Assembly: GCA_035629175.1 (NCBI GenBank)
Contig: DASPIL010000067.1
Coordinates: forward strand, 1-64,000
Reading direction: 5' to 3'
DNA: 64,000 bases
Source: Verrucomicrobiia bacterium
GTDB taxonomy: Bacteria > Verrucomicrobiota > Verrucomicrobiia > Limisphaerales > DASXHY01
The position numbers and the translations under genes are program-made. How positions within the stretch are numbered: position 1 is the stretch's first letter; the number at the start of each line of letters is the position of its first letter. This document shows positions 8,953 to 17,114 of this stretch, in pieces. The notes under the pieces were generated by a model. It did not search any database. It was not told the origin of the DNA and was given only the letters and a program-made list of their open reading frames with translations.

Positions 8953-10698
8953 CTAACTGTCAGTCGACGGTTTTTCGGGAGCCGTTTCCGCCGATTCAGG
9001 ATCTGCTGCAACGGGCGCGGAGACTTCTGGTTCTGCGGGGCTCTCGCTTGAAGCTGCCTCTTCGGAATCGGTATTCACGCTTTCCGGCAGCGATGACGGG
9101 CCCTCGGAAGTGAGATCAGGCACTGCGTTCTCAGCTACTGGCTCCATCGTCGCGGCTTCGGAAGCTGCGACCGGAGCCGTTGATCCTGCCGCGGCTGCCG
9201 GTTTGGGCTTTCGCTCGGGTTTGGGCAGCGGTTTCTTTGCGGTTTCCAGGATGCCGTTGGCGAATTCGATGACATGTCCCTGATGAATCAGCCAATGCAG
9301 GTCCCCAATGACAGCGTTTTGTTCGGTCGTCGGTTCGGGTGCTGCCGGGGCCGCTGGCGGAACGGCAGCCGCCTCAGCAGCGGGTTCACCCGCGGCCTCA
9401 GGATTTGTTGCCGCAGGGGCCGGGGCAGGCGCCCCTTTGGGCGTCGGAGCCAGAGCTTCAAGCAGTTTTCGGCGCGTGCATTTCTGCGTCGCGTTGATGA
9501 AGTCAACGATGCGCTTCACGCCTTCCGAAACCGGCGTCGTTTCGACATCCAGATAGTGAGGCCGTGCCACCGAGACGTGCGTGATTGCCTTGTTGACCTT
9601 GAAGAACTGCAAGCCGTGTGAAGCGAACTTCTGGCTCAAGGTCGTTGCGAGTTGCAGGGGAAATCGCCGTTGATCCTCCCAACCCTGGCGAACGAGGCGG
9701 ACCAATTCTGGCGCGCGGAGATTCCTTGCGGCATTGCCGGTCATTGTATGCGACTCCACCTGTTTGATGATCGCTTCCTTGTGGGTTTCGCGGAAATGTT
9801 TCTCGACCGCTTCGCGCGTTTGAAGCCGCGTCGCCTCCGGAACATTCAAACAGACGAACTCGGTGCGAAAACTCTGCTCATCGGTCCACTTCTTGATGAC
9901 TTCCTCGTCGCGGACGATTTTTACGCGCGCCTTGAACGCCTCGAACGGCATGCGTGCAAAACGTTCCGCGTGCAGTTTGCGCAGTTGGTTTTGATAATCG
10001 TGATAGTTTGGGGGACCCAGAATGACGCCGCTCATGCCGCATTGGGCGACAAAGGTGTATTTGCCTTTGGGAGGATCTGTCGGAGTGCGTTCGACCTGGT
10101 AGAAAGTAGCGAAGTGCTTGTTCAGCACGTGAGCAATGGCGGCCTCCTCGGACAACCACAACGTGTCGTCCAGCGCACATGAAAACAGCGCTTGAACGAC
10201 CTGGTTATCCTTCTTTTTCACGCTGAACGTGACAAGGTGCCGTTCGGGTTTCTGGAGAATCAACCGCGCGATGTCAAAGAGAGGATAGGCGCGTCCCGTA
10301 ACCTTGATCTGGCGCGCAAGCGAGTCGACCCCGAGATCGTCAGGAAGGAAAGTGAGGTTTACATCGGGCAATGGCAGCGGTTCGGGACGATCACGCCGGT
10401 CATCGCGGCGTGGCCCGCGCTGGTCGCGATTGAACGGCCGCTTGTCGCCGCCAAAATCGCGCCTGGGCCCGGCAGCGCGGCGGTCGCCATGAGGTGCGCC
10501 GGGCTGGCCGGCCGGACGCTGACGATCACCCCCTCCGGGGCGTTGACCTGGGCGCCGGTCGCGCCGGTCGCCACGACGGTCCTGGCGATCCTCTCGAACT
10601 TCGTAGTCCGCATATGACTTTGAGGTAGCTGGCGTTTGTGCCCATGCGGGGAGAAACAGCTTTTCCAGGTCCAATTCGTTTTCAGGTAATGTGCTCAT
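8953..10698 (-). CDS. Uncharacterised 581-residue protein with Arg/Asp-rich and Pro/Ala-rich low-complexity arms
   Basis: I do not recognise a named family. Residues 35-108 are a charged, disordered stretch dominated by R, D, G and P (REDRQDRRGDRRDRRPGQRP). Residues 110-405 form an ordered core with segments such as CGMSGVILGPPNYHDYQNQL and FVCLNVPEATRLQTREAVEKH. After a Pro/Ala linker comes a short conserved patch (IGDLHWLIHQGHVIEFANG) and then a long acidic Ser/Glu/Pro tail. No signal peptide or membrane segment is seen, so it is probably cytoplasmic. RG/RD-rich arms often bind RNA, but that role is only inferred. The gene is monocistronic and divergent from proB. Confidence 0.85.
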   Translation of the reverse strand: MSTLPENELDLEKLFLPAWAQTPATSKSYADYEVREDRQDRRGDRRDRRPGQRPGGGDRQRPAGQPGAPHGDRRAAGPRRDFGGDKRPFNRDQRGPRRDDRRDRPEPLPLPDVNLTFLPDDLGVDSLARQIKVTGRAYPLFDIARLILQKPERHLVTFSVKKKDNQVVQALFSCALDDTLWLSEEAAIAHVLNKHFATFYQVERTPTDPPKGKYTFVAQCGMSGVILGPPNYHDYQNQLRKLHAERFARMPFEAFKARVKIVRDEEVIKKWTDEQSFRTEFVCLNVPEATRLQTREAVEKHFRETHKEAIIKQVESHTMTGNAARNLRAPELVRLVRQGWEDQRRFPLQLATTLSQKFASHGLQFFKVNKAITHVSVARPHYLDVETTPVSEGVKRIVDFINATQKCTRRKLLEALAPTPKGAPAPAPAATNPEAAGEPAAEAAAVPPAAPAAPEPTTEQNAVIGDLHWLIHQGHVIEFANGILETAKKPLPKPERKPKPAAAAGSTAPVAASEAATMEPVAENAVPDLTSEGPSSLPESVNTDSEEAASSESPAEPEVSAPVAADPESAETAPEKPSTDS

Positions 10699-10961
10699 TC
10701 CGTCACGTCAGCTCCATCAATGGAACTCGATGATTTGTCACGGCAGCATGGATTGTGTCAGGGCGGATTGCAAGCGCTGGAAACTCGTGCAACCGGCCGC
10801 TGCAAAGTGAATGCATGTGGCGCTGCGGGGCAGCTGACCTTCAAAACAGAGTTCCCGTGACAACATGAATCCGAACCTTTCCCGAAGGCGCAACGCGCCC
10901 CGCACATTCTCCTGGCAAGGTTCACATTTACGTTTGCCCCGCTGCTCTCTACTTTTGGCGC

Positions 10962-12038
10962 ATGCGGAGCAAGTGGCTCAATGATCTCACACGCATCGTG
11001 GTCAAGCTCGGAACCGGCGTTTTAACCGACAGCCGGAAGCAGCTCGACCTGGCGCAAATGGAACAACTGGTGGCGCAGCTCGCCGCGCAGCGGAGCGCCG
11101 GCCGTGAGATCGTCCTCGTGACTTCGGGCGCCGTTGGCGCAGGAATGGGAGCGCTCGGCTATAGCACGCGTCCCGCTGAGCTCGCCGAAAAACAGGCATG
11201 CGCCGCAGTCGGGCAATCGCGCTTGATGGCAGTTTACGAGCAGCTCTTCGCGAAGCACGGACTTGTCGTGGCCCAGGTGCTCCTGACGCATGAGGATCTG
11301 GAGCATCACGAAAGGCACTTGAACGCGCGCAATACGCTCGTAACTCTTCTCAGCCGCGGAGTGGTTCCCATCATCAACGAGAATGATGCGGTATCCATCA
11401 CTGAACTGAAGTTCGGAGACAATGACCGGCTGTCGGCACTCGTTGCATCGCTGCTTCCCGCCGACCTGCTCATCATCCTCACCACGGTTGACGGCGTCAT
11501 TGAACATTTCGGACAACCCGATGCGCGGCGCATTTCACAAGTGGACCAGATTGACGCGGCGATCGAAGCGATGGCTGGCGGAACCGAAAGCGTCACTGCT
11601 GTTGGTGGAATGAAATCGAAAATCGACGCTGCAAAAGTTGTGGTGCGCTCCGGGATTCCACTCGTGATCGCGTCCGGAAGAAACGAAAATGTCCTGGCAT
11701 CCGTGCTCGCGGGCGAGGATGAAGGGACATTGTTTGTTGCGCACGCGCTGCGGCTGCAGGGTCGAAAACGCTGGATCGCATTTTTCCACTATCCCAAGGG
11801 AGCGCTCTTTGTGGATGAAGGCGCCAAGAAAGCTTTGCGTGAAGGCGGAAAAAGCCTCCTGCCGCCAGGCGTGGCCCGCTGCGATGGTGATTTCGAGGCG
11901 GGTGAAGTTGTACGCATCTGCGATCTCGACGGAACCGAATTCGCACGCGGGCTCGTTGGATATCGCGCAAACGACATCCGCTCCCGCCAGTTGCAGCGCG
12001 TTGAAGTCGTGCATCGTGATAACCTGGTGATTCTCTGA
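10962..12038 (+). CDS. proB: Glutamate 5-kinase
   Basis: The 358-residue protein has the amino-acid kinase fold from residue 10 (IVVKLGTGVLTDS), the VTSGAVGAGMGALG loop, NENDAVS and FGDNDRLSALVA. A C-terminal PUA domain (from about residue 275, including LPPGVARCDGDF and ARGLVGYRANDIR) gives the normal two-domain length. It phosphorylates glutamate in the first step of proline synthesis. Its stop at 12036-12038 is two bases before the GTG of mazG, so the two are likely one transcript. No proA is in the window. Confidence 0.97.
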   Translation: MRSKWLNDLTRIVVKLGTGVLTDSRKQLDLAQMEQLVAQLAAQRSAGREIVLVTSGAVGAGMGALGYSTRPAELAEKQACAAVGQSRLMAVYEQLFAKHGLVVAQVLLTHEDLEHHERHLNARNTLVTLLSRGVVPIINENDAVSITELKFGDNDRLSALVASLLPADLLIILTTVDGVIEHFGQPDARRISQVDQIDAAIEAMAGGTESVTAVGGMKSKIDAAKVVVRSGIPLVIASGRNENVLASVLAGEDEGTLFVAHALRLQGRKRWIAFFHYPKGALFVDEGAKKALREGGKSLLPPGVARCDGDFEAGEVVRICDLDGTEFARGLVGYRANDIRSRQLQRVEVVHRDNLVIL

Positions 12039-12040
12039 TT

Positions 12041-12694
12041 GTGAAAAAGAATTCCGCCATCCAGGAGTTGCTCAAGGTCATGGCCCGGCTTCGTTCCAGG
12101 ACCGGCTGTCCGTGGGATCGCGAGCAGGACCATCGTTCCATCCGCTGGCACGCGGTCGAGGAGGTTTATGAACTGATCGATGCCATCGAAGCGGGCGACG
12201 ATCACGAGCTGGAGGAGGAGTTGGGCGACTTGTTGTTGCAGGTGGTGTTTCATTGCCAGCTGGCAAAGGAGCGCAAGGCGTTTGATTTCGACCGAGTGAC
12301 CCGCGGCATCACGGAGAAACTCGTACGTCGGCATCCCCACGTTTTCGGCGGCGCGAAGGTGAAGGACGTCGATCAGGTATGGGCGAACTGGGAGAAGATC
12401 AAGCGGGCGGAGAAACAGGGAACCCGGCATGCCCGGGCGTCCGCTTTGGACGGAATTCCAAAACATCTCCCGGCGCTGCTGCGCGCGGAAAAGCTGGTGA
12501 AGAAAGCGCGAAAGGCTGGATTGCTGCAGCATGGAAAACCCGCCGCATCCGGAAAGCGCAGTGATATGGGGCGCCAGCTGTTCGACCTGGTCCGGCATGC
12601 GCAACAGAATGGCTGGTCGGCGGAAGCGTTGCTTCGGGTCGAGACGCGGCGGCAGGAAAAGAGGCTTCGGCGCGCAGAACGAAGCGGCACTTAA
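12041..12694 (+). CDS. mazG: Nucleoside triphosphate pyrophosphohydrolase
   Basis: A 217-residue MazG protein starting at a GTG two bases after proB. The signature segment is intact: LRSRTGCPWDREQDHRSI, then EEVYELIDAIEAGDDHELEEELGDLLLQVVFH with its EExxD-type metal-binding acidic residues, and RRHPHVFGG. MazG hydrolyses non-canonical NTPs and can lower (p)ppGpp. The C-terminal quarter is basic and more divergent than in E. coli MazG, and the protein is shorter because the second catalytic-like repeat is reduced. Confidence 0.95.
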   Translation: MKKNSAIQELLKVMARLRSRTGCPWDREQDHRSIRWHAVEEVYELIDAIEAGDDHELEEELGDLLLQVVFHCQLAKERKAFDFDRVTRGITEKLVRRHPHVFGGAKVKDVDQVWANWEKIKRAEKQGTRHARASALDGIPKHLPALLRAEKLVKKARKAGLLQHGKPAASGKRSDMGRQLFDLVRHAQQNGWSAEALLRVETRRQEKRLRRAERSGT

Positions 12695-13001
12695 TTCCTA
12701 CCCGATACCGGGAGAGCACATCCGGCCATCGAAACCGGAAACATGTTCCGAGCAAAAAAAAGACCCTGAAATAATTTTCATGGGCTCAGCAGCAGCTTAA
12801 CTGATGCATTTCCGCGGACGGGGCTGGAAAGTTCTCGCCTCGAATCTCATTTAAACTCTTGTGCTTCGTGCAGTGGTAACGTTATTGCTAATTGGCGGTT
12901 GCATTGATTGATAAGCAACAACCGTCGACGATTACCCGTTCGTCAGTCGTCCGGATCCTGGACGACTGTGTCTCTCTTCGGGGCACTACCAGTTTTTCGA
13001 T
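12695..13001. other. Intergenic region with two hairpins, no gene seen
   Basis: This holds the 3' end of the proB-mazG transcript and the promoter region of the next gene. Two inverted repeats stand out: GGTTGC...GCAACAACC near 12897-12923, and a perfect 9-base stem CAGTCGTCC/GGACGACTG at 12944-12968 with a 7-base loop. Neither is followed by a T tract. No open frame here looks coding. Confidence 0.5.
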
Positions 13002-13550
13002 ATGACCGATATACTTCGTCTTCTGCTTCGTGAACCGGTTCTCACCGGTTCAGTTTCCGTGTGTCTGGCCATTGTGTTCGGGTTGATCTGGAGCGGCCAG
13101 GCTGAGAAACGTAGAACTCGTGAGCTGCTGAGGGCCAAGGAGGCAGCGCGCCTGGGAAATTCGATGACCAAGCCACAGAAAACGACGTTCAAATTGTTCC
13201 GATGGGAGTTTGCAGCCGTCTCCCTGGTCGCGGCGTTTTTTGTGTTGCCCGGGTTGGACGGTGAAAAGGTGGAGGCAAAGCAAGGTGCCGAACCGAACAA
13301 TGCTGCGGTGGCGTCCGGCGAGGTCCCAGAATCGCGAATCGCGGAAGCCGAACTCCCGCCTGAAGCACCTGCGGGCTCGAACGCGATGACGGTTGTTGAG
13401 GGCGGTGTTGTCGATCCAAACGCTCTCTTCAGCTACGGTTCCGAAGCTGAATGGGAGGAACTGCCAGCCAGCGGCAGGCCCCGTTCATTTGCACCTAGCA
13501 CTCCTGCCTTGGAGGGGCCCATCTCAGGCAAAACGGCGTTCGCACGCTAA
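13002..13550 (+). CDS. Hypothetical membrane-anchored protein, 182 residues
   Basis: I do not recognise this family. An N-terminal hydrophobic segment (VLTGSVSVCLAIVFGLIWSG, residues 14-33) is followed by a basic stretch and a second hydrophobic segment (AAVSLVAAFFVLPGL, about 71-85). The remainder is acidic and rich in Ala, Glu and Pro and is probably disordered. The layout suggests two membrane helices with a flexible tail. It stands alone on its strand, 69 bases before the zinc-ribbon gene. Confidence 0.75.
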   Translation: MTDILRLLLREPVLTGSVSVCLAIVFGLIWSGQAEKRRTRELLRAKEAARLGNSMTKPQKTTFKLFRWEFAAVSLVAAFFVLPGLDGEKVEAKQGAEPNNAAVASGEVPESRIAEAELPPEAPAGSNAMTVVEGGVVDPNALFSYGSEAEWEELPASGRPRSFAPSTPALEGPISGKTAFAR

Positions 13551-13619
13551 GACGCCGAAATCCGGCCTTGAATGGTATGATTTCACCGGATAAAGAAGCA
13601 ATCTCGCGAGAGGTTGTTC

Positions 13620-14018
13620 ATGGGACGATCCTACGTTTTTGAATGTCCAAAATGCACTTACAAGACGGTAGTCTCGGGCGGGGCTGACGCGGGCGTGGAT
13701 TGCTCGGTGCAGACGATTCATTGCGGGGACTGTCGCAAACTTTATGACGCGGTGATTCGCTTGCGGGTGATTCAGGATGGCACTTCCTTGGGCGCCGGTG
13801 TCACGCCCCTTCGCAAACGCGAACGGCCGCCGGTGTTCGATGACGTTCGACAACAGCTTCCAAAACCCGCAGGGGGCCGATTTCACTGGAAGATCTTTCC
13901 TTTGCGCTGCCCGGTTTCAGCCCGCCACTCGGTCGAAGTTTGGTCGGATCCGGGAAAATGCCCCGTCTGCAAGTCGTTCCTCGAAAAGGGCGGCATCCCG
14001 TTCCGTCTCTGGACTTAA
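13620..14018 (+). CDS. Small zinc-ribbon protein, 132 residues
   Basis: The ATG at 13620 gives MGRSYVFECPKCTY. A TTG two codons upstream is less likely. Three Cys pairs are visible: CPKC at residues 9-12, CGDC near 38-41, and CPVC near 114-117, with a lone Cys near 96. The pattern suggests two zinc ribbons. The protein could bind nucleic acid or another protein, but no known family name fits. It is convergent with the small membrane protein at 14039. Confidence 0.8.
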   Translation: MGRSYVFECPKCTYKTVVSGGADAGVDCSVQTIHCGDCRKLYDAVIRLRVIQDGTSLGAGVTPLRKRERPPVFDDVRQQLPKPAGGRFHWKIFPLRCPVSARHSVEVWSDPGKCPVCKSFLEKGGIPFRLWT

Positions 14019-14038
14019 GGCACGCCCCCCAATGGAAT

Positions 14039-14344
14039 TCAAGGCGCCTCGCTTCCAGGCGGTTTGCGATCGTCCTGCTGGCTGGCAATGTTTTCCCAGG
14101 TTTCCTTGATCAAATGACGGTGCTCCGCTTTGGATCGCTTGTGGACGATCAACCAGTCGAGGAGCGCAACCAGAATGGCGGCAAATACAAAACCGAAACA
14201 CGATAGCCAGTAGACCAGTGCAAACCAGGGAAAGTGTCGAAGGCGTTCTGCCAGGACTGTTTCGCCCAGAAGCAGCAGCAACACGGCAGTCCCCAGCATT
14301 GCCACTCCAAACCGGCGACGGCGGACGTCAGATTTGTTGGCCAT
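14039..14344 (-). CDS. Small membrane protein with two predicted helices
   Basis: A 101-residue protein. A basic N-terminus (MANKSDVRRRRFG) precedes a first hydrophobic helix (AMLGTAVLLLLLGETVLA) and a second (FALVYWLSCFGFVFAAILVALLDWLIV). The cytoplasmic C-terminal tail is charged (HKRSKAEHRHLIKETWENIA). Family not recognised. The position between the zinc-ribbon gene and ruvC gives no functional hint. Confidence 0.75.
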   Translation of the reverse strand: MANKSDVRRRRFGVAMLGTAVLLLLLGETVLAERLRHFPWFALVYWLSCFGFVFAAILVALLDWLIVHKRSKAEHRHLIKETWENIASQQDDRKPPGSEAP

Positions 14345-14523
14345 GAAGACACGCTAGCATCGGTCCCGCGCCAGGCCGAGTCCTTTCCCGCAGGCGGTCC
14401 CGGACCTCAAACTTTTCCAAATGTTCCTCGGCTCGCCGCCCTGCTTTCTGTTTTCTCCTTTTGCAACCGATTTCAGCTTGGCAGTATCCACGCGTGGGCA
14501 TAACGCCTCAGCAACTCAAGCAA

Positions 14524-15093
14524 ATGGAGGGGCGGCTTCGCCGTCCGGCACGCGCGGCCGCCGATCGGCTGCCGCTGCTGAATCCAACGCCGCACCTGAC
14601 AATTCTGGGTGTGGATCCTTCATTGCGCGGCACGGGATACGGCATCATTCGCAACGGCCGGCCGCATCCTGAAGTAATGGTCCATGGAACAATCATCTGC
14701 CCCGCACACTGGGAGCATTCCCGTTGCCTGGCTCGCATATCGGAGGTGTTGCGGGATGTCGTCAAACAGCATCAGCCCACCGCCTGCGTGATCGAGGGCA
14801 TCTTCTTCGCCCAAAACCTCCGGACAGCAATTATCATGGGGGAAGCGCGGGGCGCGGCAATCGCCGCAATTGCCGAGGCGGGATTGGAGATATTTGAAAT
14901 GGCGACGCGCAAGGTGAAGCAGGCGATCGTGGGATACGGCGGCGCCCAGAAACTGGCTGTCGCGAAAATGGTGCAACGACTATTGAACCTCGCGGAATTG
15001 CCAGCGCCAGACGCTGCCGACGCTCTTGCGCTGGCTCTGGCTCATGCCCAGGAAACCCGGCGTTTCAATCTCGTTCCTGCAAAACGAATTTAG
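14524..15093 (+). CDS. ruvC: Crossover junction endodeoxyribonuclease RuvC
   Basis: RuvC resolves Holliday junctions. The RNase H-like fold is clear: ILGVDPSLRGTGYGII with the first catalytic Asp, VIEGIFFAQN with a catalytic Glu, and PDAADALALALAHAQ with the last acidic residues. The frame is open further upstream. The ATG at 14524 gives a 189-residue protein with about 25 extra N-terminal residues compared with E. coli RuvC, so a later start cannot be excluded. It is 14 bases from ruvA. No ruvB is in the window. Confidence 0.95.
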   Translation: MEGRLRRPARAAADRLPLLNPTPHLTILGVDPSLRGTGYGIIRNGRPHPEVMVHGTIICPAHWEHSRCLARISEVLRDVVKQHQPTACVIEGIFFAQNLRTAIIMGEARGAAIAAIAEAGLEIFEMATRKVKQAIVGYGGAQKLAVAKMVQRLLNLAELPAPDAADALALALAHAQETRRFNLVPAKRI

Positions 15094-15107
15094 CGCGGTT
15101 CAGTTTC

Positions 15108-15713
15108 ATGATCACGTTTCTTCACGGAAAGCTCGTCGATGCCTTGCCTACGCAGGCGATTGTGAATGTTGGAGGCGTTGGCTACGAGGTGCTGATCCCG
15201 TTGTCATCCTTCGATAAATTGCCGCAGCCTGGACAGGATGTGCATGTGCTGACGCAACTCATCGTGCGCGAGGATGCCCATGTGCTCTACGGCTTCATGA
15301 CAACTGCGGAGCGCGATATGTTCCGGCTGCTCATCAACACGGTGAGCGGCATTGGCCCGAAGATCGCCTTGAACATTCTCAGCGGCATCAGCGTAACTGC
15401 ATTCCGTGGCGCAGTGGCAAACAGCGATGTGAAGGCGCTCTCGCAGATTTCTGGCGTGGGAAAGAAAACAGCGGAGCGTATTGTCGTCGAACTCCGCGAC
15501 AAGGTGGGAGCCGCTGGAGCCTGGGAAGCCGCCAGCGCGCAGCGGTCGCTTTCGCCATCGGACCAGAAGGTTAACGATGCCGCGCTCGCGCTCATGGCTT
15601 TGGGTTTTAAGCAGGTGGATGCGCACGAAGCAGCGCGTGCTTCGCAGGTGCTGCTGGGTGAAACAGCGACGGTCGAGGATCTCGTGAGGGCGTGTCTGAA
15701 AAAGGGAGCATGA
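15108..15713 (+). CDS. ruvA: Holliday junction branch migration protein RuvA
   Basis: A 201-residue RuvA of normal length. It has an N-terminal OB fold (MITFLHGKLVDA and VGGVGYEVLIPLSS), the tandem helix-hairpin-helix region (NTVSGIGPKIALNILSG and ISGVGKKTAERIVVELRDK) and a C-terminal RuvB-binding domain (DAALALMALGFKQVDAHEA). It forms the tetramer that holds the junction while RuvB migrates it. Its TGA stop overlaps the ATG of the next gene as ATGA, indicating translational coupling. Confidence 0.97.
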   Translation: MITFLHGKLVDALPTQAIVNVGGVGYEVLIPLSSFDKLPQPGQDVHVLTQLIVREDAHVLYGFMTTAERDMFRLLINTVSGIGPKIALNILSGISVTAFRGAVANSDVKALSQISGVGKKTAERIVVELRDKVGAAGAWEAASAQRSLSPSDQKVNDAALALMALGFKQVDAHEAARASQVLLGETATVEDLVRACLKKGA

Positions 15714-16435
15714 TTGCTGTGGAAGACTCCCAGCCGCGCAGCCAAAAGCCCCCGCGTCCTGCGCGTCCCTCCGGAATTGTGGTGCCGCACCAGCCCACGT
15801 TTCTGCAGCGGCTCGGCGCATGGATCGTCTGCGTCGCAATCAGGGTCGTATCGGCGACGCTGCGTTATCGATGGAATGATCCATCGGGCCGATTCGTGAA
15901 TCCGCCGTCCACACGGTCCATCTTCGCGCTCTGGCACAATCGGCTGGTCCTGTGTCCCGAGGCGCATCGCCTCTATCGGAAGCGCAATGGCGGCCTGCCC
16001 ACTGCGGCACTCGTCAGCGCCAGCAAAGACGGCGGTTTCCTGGCAGCTGTGCTGGAACATTTTCGTATCCAGCCTGTGCGCGGTTCGTCGAGCCGCCGCG
16101 GAGCGCGTGCTCTCCTGGAACTCACCAAGTGGGCCAAGCAGGGTTATTCGCTTGCGATCACGCCGGACGGTCCGCGCGGACCGTGCTACGTCGTGCAGGA
16201 AGGCATCGTTTCGCTCGCCCAGCTCACAGGGCTGCCGATCGTTCCGTTCTCGTATAACGTTCGCTGGAAGATCCGTTTGAACAGCTGGGACCGTTTCGTT
16301 ATCCCGCTTCCGTTCTCCGAATGCGACATGAACGTCGGCGTTCCAATCCATGTTCCGCGCGATGCCAGCCAAGAACAGCGCGCCGCATTTCGCGAGCAGC
16401 TTCAATCGGCCTTGATGGAATTGACGTGCGACTAG
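15710..16435 (+). CDS. Lysophospholipid acyltransferase-like protein (DUF374)
   Basis: The ATG at 15710 overlaps the ruvA stop (ATGA), which decides the start over an in-frame GTG at 15692. The 241-residue protein has a hydrophobic N-terminal segment (LGAWIVCVAIRVVSATL) and DUF374 motifs: FALWHNRLVL carrying the acyltransferase-like His, SASKDGGFLAAVL, RGSSSRRGARAL and ITPDGPRGP. Related proteins acylate lipid A precursors or other membrane lipids, so membrane lipid synthesis is likely. Coupling to ruvA is unusual functionally but is probably just operon packing. Confidence 0.88.
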   Translation: MIAVEDSQPRSQKPPRPARPSGIVVPHQPTFLQRLGAWIVCVAIRVVSATLRYRWNDPSGRFVNPPSTRSIFALWHNRLVLCPEAHRLYRKRNGGLPTAALVSASKDGGFLAAVLEHFRIQPVRGSSSRRGARALLELTKWAKQGYSLAITPDGPRGPCYVVQEGIVSLAQLTGLPIVPFSYNVRWKIRLNSWDRFVIPLPFSECDMNVGVPIHVPRDASQEQRAAFREQLQSALMELTCD

Positions 16436-16448
16436 TTGAGGGCCGCTG

Positions 16449-17009
16449 TTACAGGCCGAAGCGCGCGAATGTTTTGTACAACCGATGCCGCCGGGCGACG
16501 GACTTCACGTAGTGTTTCGTTCCGGGAAAATCGATGGATTCAATGAACATCACGCTGTTCGTCGCAGCCGCACCTTTGTTCCAGCGGATGACATTGCCGC
16601 GGCCGGCGTTGTAGTCGGCAAGTGCATAGGGAATGGGATTATCTGTGTGGGCGTAGCGCTTCAGTCGTTTGGAAAGGTAAAACGTGCCTGCGAGGACGTT
16701 CGTGGCGGGGTTGAGGCAATGTTCGTGTTCAAAGGTGCGATCGCGTTCCGCGTCCGCCCATTCCTGCGCGGCGACTTCCTGGATCTGCATCAGGCCGAGT
16801 TCTCCCGCTCCGCCACGCACGTGCGGCTGAAACTTGCTTTCGCGCCAGATGACTGCTTTCACGAGCGAAGGATCCACGGCGTATCGTTTCGCTGCGGCTT
16901 GAATTTCCGGGTAGAACCGCATCTCCACTGATTCCTTGCGCCAAAGAAACAAGGCGCCTGCGGTTCCGAGGAACAGCAGAAGCAGCAGAGCCCAGCGCCG
17001 AAATTTCAC
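16449..17009 (-). CDS. Membrane-anchored lytic transglycosylase (SLT domain)
   Basis: The GTG at 17009 gives VKFRRW followed by a membrane helix (ALLLLLFLGTAGALFLW). An upstream ATG at 17084 would add 25 residues without a signal. The SLT domain spans about residues 35-175, with the catalytic Glu in KAVIWRESKF, then GELGLMQI, NVLAGTFYLS and YNAGRGNVIRW. This family cleaves murein glycan strands to anhydromuropeptides, here probably at the periplasmic face of the inner membrane. It is divergent from priA. Confidence 0.93.
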   Translation of the reverse strand: MKFRRWALLLLLFLGTAGALFLWRKESVEMRFYPEIQAAAKRYAVDPSLVKAVIWRESKFQPHVRGGAGELGLMQIQEVAAQEWADAERDRTFEHEHCLNPATNVLAGTFYLSKRLKRYAHTDNPIPYALADYNAGRGNVIRWNKGAAATNSVMFIESIDFPGTKHYVKSVARRHRLYKTFARFGL

Positions 17010-17114
17010 GTGGTGAATTTTAGCCGGGTTGCAGCACCGCGCAAAGCCCTTGATTCCGCTTATTCCTACAAACGGTTGACACACGGTGCCGGCACTTCAA
17101 CCCTGCTGGCTGCA

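Noticed and set aside
12770-12800. Possible tmRNA tag (short frame ending in Ala codons then TAA)
   Set aside because: No tRNA-like acceptor ends (GGGGCTGA... and ...CCA) flank it, so tmRNA is not supported.
15287-16405. 372-codon minus-strand frame opposite ruvA and the acyltransferase gene
   Set aside because: It covers two well-supported genes and has no recognisable domain.
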